Shown here: positions 18,581 to 27,137 of the stretch, one piece after another
How the letters are laid out: each line of letters starts with the position of its first letter
How positions within the stretch are numbered: the stretch's first letter is position 1
Source of the DNA: Mayamaea pseudoterrestris
Lineage: Eukaryota; Bacillariophyta; Bacillariophyceae; Sellaphorales; Sellaphoraceae
Assembly: GCA_027923505.1 (NCBI GenBank)
Contig: BROI01000032.1
Span: 1 to 64,000, forward strand
DNA length: 64,000 nucleotides
Reading direction: 5' to 3'
Notes under the pieces: model-generated
The model's database searches: none
The model's input: the letters and a program-made list of their open reading frames with translations, nothing else
What the model was told of the DNA's origin: nothing
Position numbers and translations under genes: made by a program

Positions 18581-19123
18581 TGCTTGAGATCCAAGATGAA
18601 GGTCCGTACGGAAGTAGGGAGAAAAGACGGTTTAAACGCTAAAAGACTGGGGAAACTTTGAATCTATTGTTAGTAGATCCTCTAGAATGAGACGAAAGTG
18701 AAGCGGTCGATTTCGCATCCAAGAGTGGCTTCTCATTCATACGTATGTATATTGTCTACCGGTCGTGTCATTTTGTACTGGCCATCCCGTAGGCGGGATG
18801 GCTCTCGTCCGTCTACAGAATTGGCAGTATAGTCTTCACTGCTGGTAGTGTTTGCACGGCTTCGCTCTGTAGAGGCCCAACATTCGCTGTGTACGCCGGT
18901 TCCGGTATTCGATGTACCTGTGGTAGTCTTTCTACGGTTGTCAGTCGTGAATTCTTCGGGTACGGTGAAGTGTGTAGGGTTTGGGCCAGTGGCTGACTTT
19001 CTACTCTCGCCGTCGTAGGAGTGTGGTCGTGAACGGGATGTTCCGTGTCTTGGTGCCGCTGAGACCGTGTCGATGTCCTTTTCAATGTTGCTTTGTTCGT
19101 CGGCCAAAACGGGGATCCCAGCA
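18581..19123 (-). repeat. 3' LTR of Copia copy 1
   Basis: 543 bp with TG...CA ends. The last 130 or so codons of the long ORF are encoded inside this LTR (stop at 18733). It carries G at the one variable site, as does the 3' LTR of copy 2. Confidence 0.95.
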
Positions 19124-22100
19124 CCCTTCCCTTGGAGAGCGATGGCTTCAGGCATTGAATCCATCTTGTAGTACTCATCCTCTCCAACTAGGATCCGTGC
19201 ATGGCGATTGAAGGTAGAAAGGTCCAAGTTCTTGGTGAAGATGTCGGCAGTGTTCTTCTTGGTTTCAATGTACTTGACAAGGAGGATGCCGTGTTCTTTG
19301 AGCTCTCGAGCGAAGTTGTGGCGTACGTCAACATGGCGTGTGCGCCCTCCTGTCTTCCAGCTGTTGATGATGTCGATTGCGCCGCTGTTGTCCATTTCCA
19401 GGACCATTGGCAGTTGGACTTTGAGGCCTATTGACTGAAGAATGGCATGTGTGTGAAGCATGTCTTGTATGACGTCGGTACCTGCGGACATTTCGGACTC
19501 AGTTACTGAAAGGGAGACATGTTTCTGTAGGCGGCAAACTTCGGCGACGGGAACGCCTTCAAGGTAGGTGATGCCACCGGAATGACTCTTGTGCTTGTCG
19601 GGATCCTTGGCGTAATCTGAATCGCTTCTGGCGCTGATGATAAAGACGTGGTTTGGGCCGGTATACTCGCGGTTTGGGAGGAACAGTCTGCCTCTCTTTG
19701 GTGTTGCACACATGTAGCGGATGGCTCGGTACATGGCTTTCTCGTGGGCTTCTTCTCCCGTCTTCATGGCTCGGCATAAGTCATTTATGGCGTAGAGTGT
19801 CTCTGGTCGAGACCATCGGGCGAGGTAAAGTAGTTTGCCTAGGCCTTGTCGAAGGGTCGTCTGCTTGTTGTTGCTTAGGGCGGAAGGATCGCCTTCTTTG
19901 ACGCATGGTAGCACCGTCCCGGGTTGAGCAGGAACGCATGCCTCTTGGCGTTTCGGCGGAGGGATTGTAAACTCGTCTTGTAAGCTTTGTAGGAGGACTG
20001 GTTGCGTCCATCGCATGTAGTTTTCGCCTCGTTCAATCTTGCAACCGATGTACTCGTCCATTGGTCCACCGTCTTCGCCGTCAAAGTGCTGTAGAAGTTG
20101 TTTCTTGGTGTCTTCAATCATGTCTGGAGGGCCGCTTAACAGGAGATCGTCGATGTGCGAGACGATGTGCATGTGGCGGTCGCCATCTTGTTTGTAAAAC
20201 AGGCAAGGGTCGGCAACGCTCCGTTCAAATCCTATTTGTCGAAGTGCTTTGACCAGTTGGTCCCAGAACGCTCGCGCAGCTTGTTTAGTTCCGTATAGCG
20301 TGCGCTTGAGTAGCCAAACGTGATTGGGTGGATAGTCGTCTTGGAAACCTTCAGGTATGTGCATGTAACACTCGTGGCCTTCGTCAAACGTGCCGTAGAG
20401 GAATGCTCCGCTTATATCGAAGATGTGTGGCTCGTATCCCATCATGATGGCAAGAGTTGTGACAATCTTGATGGACGTTGGCGATGCTACTGGAGATGAG
20501 ATCTTGTTGCTGTCGTAATGGATTCCGTCTTCTTGTTCGTAGCCTCTTGCTGTGATTCGTGCTTTGTATGTGCCGTTTGACTTCTTCTTGAGCACCCACT
20601 TGCTTGTCATGCACTTTGTTCGAGGTGGTATCATGCTGCGTGAAACGACTTGGAATGTGCCGTGCTTGATGAGGTTGTCCTTCTCTTTGCGAATTGCCTT
20701 GATCCATTCGGGACGCTCTGGACTGCCCATGGCTTGCTTGAACTTGATCGTATGCAACTCTTCTGTGTTGATGAATCCGCCTCCAATGCCTGCTCCAACG
20801 CACGCAAACTCTCCGAGTGTGGGAATGGGAGACGCGTCGTAGAAGATGCTTGCACTAGACGGCGTGCTGGGCATGTCGCGGAAGAAGTATTCAAAGGTGG
20901 AATTCGTGGGCTCGTTCGGTGGTTCGCTTGTCTCGTCGAGGTTTAAATGGATTTCTGCAGGGATCAAGTCGGCGCTATGGAAGCTTTGTTGATCTTCATG
21001 GTCATTTTCTTGTTGGTATGGCGAATCATGGACGGATGTATGTGTGTCGTCGAGAATCGTTGAAGAGGGAACGTGTAGGAGATCGGCCATGATGGCAAGT
21101 TGTTCTGGCGGTAGATCGATTTGCTGGTTTGTCGACTCGTCGCTTTCGTCTTGTGTCTCGGTGACTAGTATAGATGTTTTATCTTCATGGTCATCTGGGT
21201 TGAAACCCTTCCCGAGTTGAAGAGTCGGGCTGCAAACGTTGGAGACTCGAGTCGTGATCACTGTTTCGATAGACGCTTGAGGTGCGGCTGGTTGAGGTGC
21301 GGGACGTCCATTTGCTTGGGTGAGCTCTTCTTCATATTCATCGTCGTCTGCATTAATGTCCCACAGCTCGATTGCTTGACTGTCTCCTGCACTGCTATGG
21401 TCGTCGGCTCTTGGGACTAAGTCGGGTATGGAATCATTTAATGATACGGAGTCGTCGTCGCGCTCGTGTGATGGCTCGTAGGCAGCTTCGTAACGTTGAT
21501 CTTGTGTAGGCAAACAGAAACTATCTTCGTTGCCCCATAGTTCAGGAGCTTCGCTGTCACCTGCGCTGCTGTAGTCGTCATTTCGAGGTACCAGAGGAGG
21601 TATGGACCCGTTCGATGAGACTGATTCTTCGTCTTGCTGGTCGTCATATGGTCGGTGGTGGAATTCTTGCTCGTCAGACTCGCAGTACTTGTTATATTCT
21701 GATTCAGCTGATCGGTCACTGTCATAGCCGTTGTCGCATGCGTTGTATAGTGTTGTGCGATTGCCGAATCGTTCGTCGAGTGCGGCAAGTATGGCGGCGA
21801 ATGTTGCAGGATTGGTCGGATCGAATCGAGTTGGTGTTCTTGTTTCTCGCGTGGTGCGACGCAGGCCACCAGGATTTGATCGTGTGGAGCGTGTAGATGA
21901 TCTTGAGCTTTGCGATCCTCGTGAGTGATTTGATGAGAATCGAGCGATGTGTCTTTGAATTGCGTTTGCTTGGCGATCGGCGATTGTAGTATGCGCTCTT
22001 GGAGATTGAGGCGTATTGAGTATGTCTGTTCCTTCTTCTTGCGCGCTTGTTGGTGCATTCGCATTTGGGTGGTATATTGTAAGTGCAGTTGGATTGAAGG

Positions 22101-25100
22101 TGTCGGGCGCTGATTGGATTGAGTTTGTTGGTGAGGCTTCCGATGCTTCTGGAGTGTCATGGTCAGTCAGATCAATCAGCGAGGTAGATCGTGTCAGGAT
22201 GCGCTTTGTATGGAACGTTGGTTTCTTCTTGTTCTTGTCGTCTGGAGATTTCGCGGGTGGCGGCGGCAAATTCCCATGGTGATGCGGTGAGAAAAGACTG
22301 CTGTAGTTGCTGCTGCAGGAAATGACGTCAATGAGTGGTGTAGTGACGATTTCGTGACGCGGGGGCTTAGGTTGAAAGTACGGTCGGTGAAGAAATGTGA
22401 CGTCCTTGACGTCATGTACGCGATTGGTCTCGGGATTGAAGACGCGATAGCATCTGCTCGGGTGATTTTTGCTGTAGCCGACAAAGATGCCTTGGAATCC
22501 TTTTGGTGCTAGATGAGACTTTAATCCGGATATCACGACAGTGACTGCTTCGCCGTATGGATGTAGATTCTTGATGATGGGCGACTCGGTGCCGTAGAAG
22601 TGTTTGAATCGAGTTGCTAGAGTGCTCTTGTGCTCGACGATAGCAAGATTGTCCATGTCAGTTGAGTATTCGAAGGCAGATGGTGCCAAATGAAACCGAA
22701 TTGAAGGTGGAATGTTTTGAGCTGTAAATATGGCTCGCGTGCGATTAGTGAGCGTCGGGAATCCAATTTCGACAAGACTGTTTTGTTGCGGGGTGTCTCT
22801 CGCAGTCCATTCGATCTCGATCGGCAATTTCCAAGCGGAGCTCTTCATTGACTTGGCTAATGCTTGGTTCTCTCCGGCGTTGTCCATTCGAAGGTATTTG
22901 ACTGTAATGCCGCGTTGGATGAGATAGTAGAGCATCTGGCATGTCGGCTCAACGATTTCCCCTTTGGTGCGGTACATGGCGCTGTGCTTGTAGCCTGTCG
23001 CTTCGTCGACAATGAGTTGCCATTGCGGTTGTATGGAGGAGAATCCAAGTTCTGATTTGCTCTTCATGACTCTAAATGAAGAGAGGTCCATGTAAAGTCG
23101 CTCGCCTGGCTCTGTGGCTCGGATGCGCGGCGATATTTGAGGGACCGGTTGCTTCTTGGCCTTGCCTATTGCGCAGGCAACACACTTGTTCTTGGACGAT
23201 CCGTGTATTTCCCATCTAAAGTGCTTGGCAATTGCGAGTGTCATTTGGGGGCTTTGGTGTCCACACAGTTCGTGCATTTGTTTGTAGGAGAGACGGCGTG
23301 TCGGAAGCAAGTTGGCTGCAATCATGGCGAACTCGTTACGAGGCGCTTGAACTAATGGCATTGGAATGACTCGTCTCAAGTACATGCAGTAAAGATGACC
23401 TCGCTTGGTAGGAATCAGCAAGTCGAAGACGATGGAGTGTTGGTTTTCTTTCTCTAGCCAAATCTTCTTGTTGCCGCTGCGGAGGTTCCATCCTGTCGCT
23501 AAACGTTGAGTGATGCTGAACAGATTGAAGGCGCAGTCGGGCGCGTAAGCAACGTTGTTGAGGACTCCTTGGTAGAGAGGATTGCCAAATCGATCGCAGG
23601 CGTCGACGCGAAGCTTCGCCATGGTTTGAATGTCGGCGACTGTTTGATTTCCCATTGTGATGCCTTCATTTCGTATCTGACGGGCATCGAACAGGCCTTC
23701 TGGATGAGGTGTACAGTCGACGGTTGCTGCGGTATCGCCGATGAAGATTTCAGGATGCTTCAGGATATCCAAGTTGGTTGGACACGTAATGGATTCGTGG
23801 ATAGTTGCGAGGGCGAATTCGTTGTTGTTGTTGTTTCTTCGAACCGCGTAGGCATTGGCGCTTACGTTGTATCTCAATGCATTGAATGGATTTGGGCTTT
23901 CGTGTTGCAGTTGATTTGAATTGCGAGCTGGAGGCTGGTATCTGCGTGCGCGTTGCTCTGCTGCTTCGCGTGCGTCTCTTGCCTCGCGTTCTGCAAGGAG
24001 GTCTAGTAGTTCCTGTCGTTCTGCTTCTCTCTCGCTTTCTGGAAATTGATCGAGGTAGTTGAAAGTCGTTAAGTCTTTGCTGAATTCCAAGCCGACGTTG
24101 CGGAGGTCTTCTTCTAGTGTGCTGCGCGTTCGCAATGTTCCTTCGAGTGCTCGTCTTTTGACTTCCTTGGCAATTGCATGATCGATGACGACTTTTAAAC
24201 GTTCGTCAAACAGTGCTTCCTCGTCTTCTTCATTGATTTCTTCGAACCAGAAGATGAGATCCTTGAGGAAACGCCTTTGGCTGAAACGTTCAAGCATGCA
24301 CAGTCGTGCGGCGCTTGCAGGGTTTGTCTCGATGTCTTGCTCATCCTTCTTTATTTGTTGGATGGTGGTTTCGTAGCGCGCTCGAGAAACGACATGCTCA
24401 GGCGCTTGATTGCGGTGTTCCCAGGATTGAAGAAAAGCTTGATAGCCTTCATAGGTGAAGGAGTCTGATCCGTAACTTTGACTGCTTGGGTATGCATCTG
24501 AATCGTAAGTTGCGTCGTCTGAATTGGTTTCTTCGTCGCCAGGATTGCTCATGATGATTTCGACTCGCTCTGTATCCCAGACTCGAAGACCGGTGTATTG
24601 GTAGTAGCGGTCTCGCGTTGAGTCAATTGCTTCTTGATGCGTAAAGGCGTGTGGCATGGCTATGTGCTCGAGAAAGAACTCTTGTAGATCTGCAAACATC
24701 ACTTTTACGGCGTCTGACAGCTCGTATAGTGGAGGGTTGATGAACAGGACGCTTTGCAAGACGTGGAATGGCGGTAGATCACTCGAGTTGGCTTGTGGCG
24801 GAATGTTGTTTGGAATCCTTGGAGCAAAGGTTGGATACAAGTGCTCGACTTCTTTTAGCTCGTCTGCTGTGAGGAAGTCTTTGGGTAGCCAGTCTCCTCG
24901 CCATTGCGCAAAGCTTGTCGCTACGAGTTCTTCTACACTTTCTTCTTCTTTCAATTCAATTGGAGGACTTGTTGTTGGAGTTGAATCTTTGTCGGCGCTG
25001 CAAGTTGTGACGTTGTCGGTGCGCTCATGTGTGTCGCATTCGTTGGCGTTTGTGGTTGTTGGCTCAAGATTAGTGGCTTCAGTTGTGTCGCTGCTCGTTG

Positions 25101-27129
25101 TGACGTTATTGGTGCTTTGCGTAGCGTCGTAGACGTGGTAGGAGTCGTTGAGGTTGTTTGCTTGCTCTTCAATTGATGAGTGCACTTGTTGCTCTGATTT
25201 ACTTGGCTCGTCTTGTTTGTGGAATGGCAGACCCTTCCCGTCTTCTTGCTTCGTTTGCTCAAGTGTTTCAATGTTTTGAATTAAAGTGCTGAAGTGTCTC
25301 CGTTCTTGCTCGGTTGGAGTCTTGTTGTTGACAAACTCGTCTTCAAAGTCGCTTTCTTCTTCATCACTTGTGCTTGGGTCGCCGCATATGGATGCCCAAC
25401 TGCGTCCTTTGAGATTTGACGATGGAAGATTTGGCTTTGGCTTTGGTGACTCACTCGTTGTGGACAACTTTGTTAAAGGCACCAATTCGACGGCTTGCTT
25501 CTTGTTGGTGGAGCTTGACGTTGGTCTTGCGCGTTTCGTTCGAGTTGTTGGTGGTGCTGGAGGCTGCTCGATTGATGAATCGTCTTCCGATGAATAGTCT
25601 TTAATCTGATGTGGCTGTAGACCGCGCCAGTTGGTTTGTGGGTATAAAGGCGACGGTGTTGGAGCTGCAGGAGTGCGGGTAGGGAGTGCTGGATAAGTTT
25701 CATCAACTAAGTCGGCATGTATGAAGGCAAATTCGCTCCTTGAGTTTGTAGAAGGATAACGGCGGCTTGAAGAGGAACGTTGCGAAGAGGAACGATGCGA
25801 TCGCTGAGTCAACTGAAGGGCTTCGTGTACTGCTGCAAGTCCTTGTTCGAGTAGTAATGGCGCTTGACGAGGCACTTGTTCGCGCATGATGGTTCGCGGG
25901 TGAGGCTCTTGACGATGGTTTTGATGATCAAGTTGGCGCGGTTGCTCTTGTTGATCTCGGCGACGATAATCATTGTCTCTTGGTTGGTCTCTTGCGCGCT
26001 CGTTGTTGCGATTCTGTCGATAACGACGGTCTTCTTGCTGATCATCTTGTGGAAGACGACGATCTTGCTGTCGATTTGAATTGCGAGGACGCTCTCTTGG
26101 TCGTTCTAAACCACGCTCTTGTTGCTCTCGTGCTTCTTCATCTTCCAATTGACGACGAGCTTCGATTGACAAGCGAGTGTTCCATCCTCGAGGACGACGG
26201 TGGGCGTTTTCGACTCGTTCAAAGCAGTCGGCGCTTCGATGATACGGTTGATGGCAAAGGTAGCATTTGAATGATGGTGGATTTCGCGTGTTGTTATAGT
26301 TGGTTTGCGGGCGTTCATTGCGAGTTGGCGGCGCTTGATGCTGACGAGTGTTTTGTTGGCGTGAAGTTTCTTGTTGCGGCGGTTCTGGTTGTGCTGCATA
26401 TAGAACAATCTCGTTGACTCCTTGTATTAAAGCTTCTTCATCTTCTGCTGCGTAAATCGTTTGGTAGATAGTCGACACGACGCCCTCCATTTCGGTCTTG
26501 GTCAGGGCGCGTTGCTTGGTCTTTTGCTCTTGCGCTAAAGCGAGGCAGTATTGAGGCGGCAGCTTGTTCATGAGCGTAGCCATCAGGTCTTCTGCAAGAA
26601 GCGTTTGGTTGAACTTGATGGCTTGCGATTGCATGAGGTCGATGAGGTCTTGAGGGTTTGCTGTTGGTCGTTCGAGCTTGAGATTTTGAATGCTTCGTCG
26701 GTAAAGTGTTGGCGCCATGAACTTGTCTGGAGAAAACTTGATTTCCAATGCGTTGATAACCTTCCAAGCTTCGCCTCCTGGATACTCTGTTGATTCTGCT
26801 CCGACAAGATGGTCGTTCAACTCGGGGAATGGCGACAATGCGATGGAAAGCATTTGCATGAGCGTTTCATTCTGCTTGCGTTCCGCTTGTTTGTTTCGAA
26901 TGATTTGGATTTCGTCTGCTGTTGCGTTAGCTGCGGGATCAGTAATGACTTCATTTTGAGTAGCTGGTAAGTGCTCGGGTCGACTGCCTCTTATAGGACG
27001 GCGGCAGCCTGCAATTCTTGCATGATTCTTGAACTGGTTGAACCATGATGGAAAGGCTTCGATGGTGTTGGTTATCTTTGGCGTTTTGTAGAGCGCATTC
27101 ATAGTGATGTCTTCTTGTTGGTCGGTCAT
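18733..27129 (-). CDS. Copia gag-pol polyprotein, copy 1 (2,798 residues)
   Basis: One open frame. Gag at the N-terminus is followed by a CCHC zinc knuckle (CYLCHQPYHRSADC, about 288). Protease has GDTAAT at about 1131. Integrase has an HHCC finger (HELCGH...CVAC, about 1288-1320), acidic residues in YMDLSS and RMDNAGEN (about 1348 and 1418), and the Glu in SLVEIG. RT has FDISGAFLYG (about 2240) and the catalytic box HIDD in SHIDDLLLSG (about 2326). RNase H has SDSDYAKD and SVTESEMSAG. Two very long linkers, about 840 residues before protease and about 500 between integrase and RT, are acidic and Ser/Thr/Gln-rich; typical Copia polyproteins are near 1,300-1,500 residues. The last ~130 residues come from the LTR. 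Confidence 0.95.
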   Translation of the reverse strand: MTDQQEDITMNALYKTPKITNTIEAFPSWFNQFKNHARIAGCRRPIRGSRPEHLPATQNEVITDPAANATADEIQIIRNKQAERKQNETLMQMLSIALSPFPELNDHLVGAESTEYPGGEAWKVINALEIKFSPDKFMAPTLYRRSIQNLKLERPTANPQDLIDLMQSQAIKFNQTLLAEDLMATLMNKLPPQYCLALAQEQKTKQRALTKTEMEGVVSTIYQTIYAAEDEEALIQGVNEIVLYAAQPEPPQQETSRQQNTRQHQAPPTRNERPQTNYNNTRNPPSFKCYLCHQPYHRSADCFERVENAHRRPRGWNTRLSIEARRQLEDEEAREQQERGLERPRERPRNSNRQQDRRLPQDDQQEDRRYRQNRNNERARDQPRDNDYRRRDQQEQPRQLDHQNHRQEPHPRTIMREQVPRQAPLLLEQGLAAVHEALQLTQRSHRSSSQRSSSSRRYPSTNSRSEFAFIHADLVDETYPALPTRTPAAPTPSPLYPQTNWRGLQPHQIKDYSSEDDSSIEQPPAPPTTRTKRARPTSSSTNKKQAVELVPLTKLSTTSESPKPKPNLPSSNLKGRSWASICGDPSTSDEEESDFEDEFVNNKTPTEQERRHFSTLIQNIETLEQTKQEDGKGLPFHKQDEPSKSEQQVHSSIEEQANNLNDSYHVYDATQSTNNVTTSSDTTEATNLEPTTTNANECDTHERTDNVTTCSADKDSTPTTSPPIELKEEESVEELVATSFAQWRGDWLPKDFLTADELKEVEHLYPTFAPRIPNNIPPQANSSDLPPFHVLQSVLFINPPLYELSDAVKVMFADLQEFFLEHIAMPHAFTHQEAIDSTRDRYYQYTGLRVWDTERVEIIMSNPGDEETNSDDATYDSDAYPSSQSYGSDSFTYEGYQAFLQSWEHRNQAPEHVVSRARYETTIQQIKKDEQDIETNPASAARLCMLERFSQRRFLKDLIFWFEEINEEDEEALFDERLKVVIDHAIAKEVKRRALEGTLRTRSTLEEDLRNVGLEFSKDLTTFNYLDQFPESEREAERQELLDLLAEREARDAREAAEQRARRYQPPARNSNQLQHESPNPFNALRYNVSANAYAVRRNNNNNEFALATIHESITCPTNLDILKHPEIFIGDTAATVDCTPHPEGLFDARQIRNEGITMGNQTVADIQTMAKLRVDACDRFGNPLYQGVLNNVAYAPDCAFNLFSITQRLATGWNLRSGNKKIWLEKENQHSIVFDLLIPTKRGHLYCMYLRRVIPMPLVQAPRNEFAMIAANLLPTRRLSYKQMHELCGHQSPQMTLAIAKHFRWEIHGSSKNKCVACAIGKAKKQPVPQISPRIRATEPGERLYMDLSSFRVMKSKSELGFSSIQPQWQLIVDEATGYKHSAMYRTKGEIVEPTCQMLYYLIQRGITVKYLRMDNAGENQALAKSMKSSAWKLPIEIEWTARDTPQQNSLVEIGFPTLTNRTRAIFTAQNIPPSIRFHLAPSAFEYSTDMDNLAIVEHKSTLATRFKHFYGTESPIIKNLHPYGEAVTVVISGLKSHLAPKGFQGIFVGYSKNHPSRCYRVFNPETNRVHDVKDVTFLHRPYFQPKPPRHEIVTTPLIDVISCSSNYSSLFSPHHHGNLPPPPAKSPDDKNKKKPTFHTKRILTRSTSLIDLTDHDTPEASEASPTNSIQSAPDTFNPTALTIYHPNANAPTSAQEEGTDILNTPQSPRAHTTIADRQANAIQRHIARFSSNHSRGSQSSRSSTRSTRSNPGGLRRTTRETRTPTRFDPTNPATFAAILAALDERFGNRTTLYNACDNGYDSDRSAESEYNKYCESDEQEFHHRPYDDQQDEESVSSNGSIPPLVPRNDDYSSAGDSEAPELWGNEDSFCLPTQDQRYEAAYEPSHERDDDSVSLNDSIPDLVPRADDHSSAGDSQAIELWDINADDDEYEEELTQANGRPAPQPAAPQASIETVITTRVSNVCSPTLQLGKGFNPDDHEDKTSILVTETQDESDESTNQQIDLPPEQLAIMADLLHVPSSTILDDTHTSVHDSPYQQENDHEDQQSFHSADLIPAEIHLNLDETSEPPNEPTNSTFEYFFRDMPSTPSSASIFYDASPIPTLGEFACVGAGIGGGFINTEELHTIKFKQAMGSPERPEWIKAIRKEKDNLIKHGTFQVVSRSMIPPRTKCMTSKWVLKKKSNGTYKARITARGYEQEDGIHYDSNKISSPVASPTSIKIVTTLAIMMGYEPHIFDISGAFLYGTFDEGHECYMHIPEGFQDDYPPNHVWLLKRTLYGTKQAARAFWDQLVKALRQIGFERSVADPCLFYKQDGDRHMHIVSHIDDLLLSGPPDMIEDTKKQLLQHFDGEDGGPMDEYIGCKIERGENYMRWTQPVLLQSLQDEFTIPPPKRQEACVPAQPGTVLPCVKEGDPSALSNNKQTTLRQGLGKLLYLARWSRPETLYAINDLCRAMKTGEEAHEKAMYRAIRYMCATPKRGRLFLPNREYTGPNHVFIISARSDSDYAKDPDKHKSHSGGITYLEGVPVAEVCRLQKHVSLSVTESEMSAGTDVIQDMLHTHAILQSIGLKVQLPMVLEMDNSGAIDIINSWKTGGRTRHVDVRHNFARELKEHGILLVKYIETKKNTADIFTKNLDLSTFNRHARILVGEDEYYKMDSMPEAIALQGKGAGIPVLADEQSNIEKDIDTVSAAPRHGTSRSRPHSYDGESRKSATGPNPTHFTVPEEFTTDNRRKTTTGTSNTGTGVHSECWASTERSRANTTSSEDYTANSVDGREPSRLRDGQYKMTRPVDNIHTYE
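19124..19133 (-). other. Polypurine tract, Copia copy 1
   Basis: AAGGGAAGGG on the minus strand directly abuts the 3' LTR, the expected primer site for plus-strand DNA synthesis. Confidence 0.8.
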
Positions 27130-27137
27130 GGTTGCGA

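Noticed and set aside
20384-26408. Many 60-240-residue frames overlapping the Copia gag-pol ORF in both copies
   Set aside because: They are shadows of the strongly biased gag-pol frame and lack independent features; they repeat exactly at +11,242 bp because the element is repeated.
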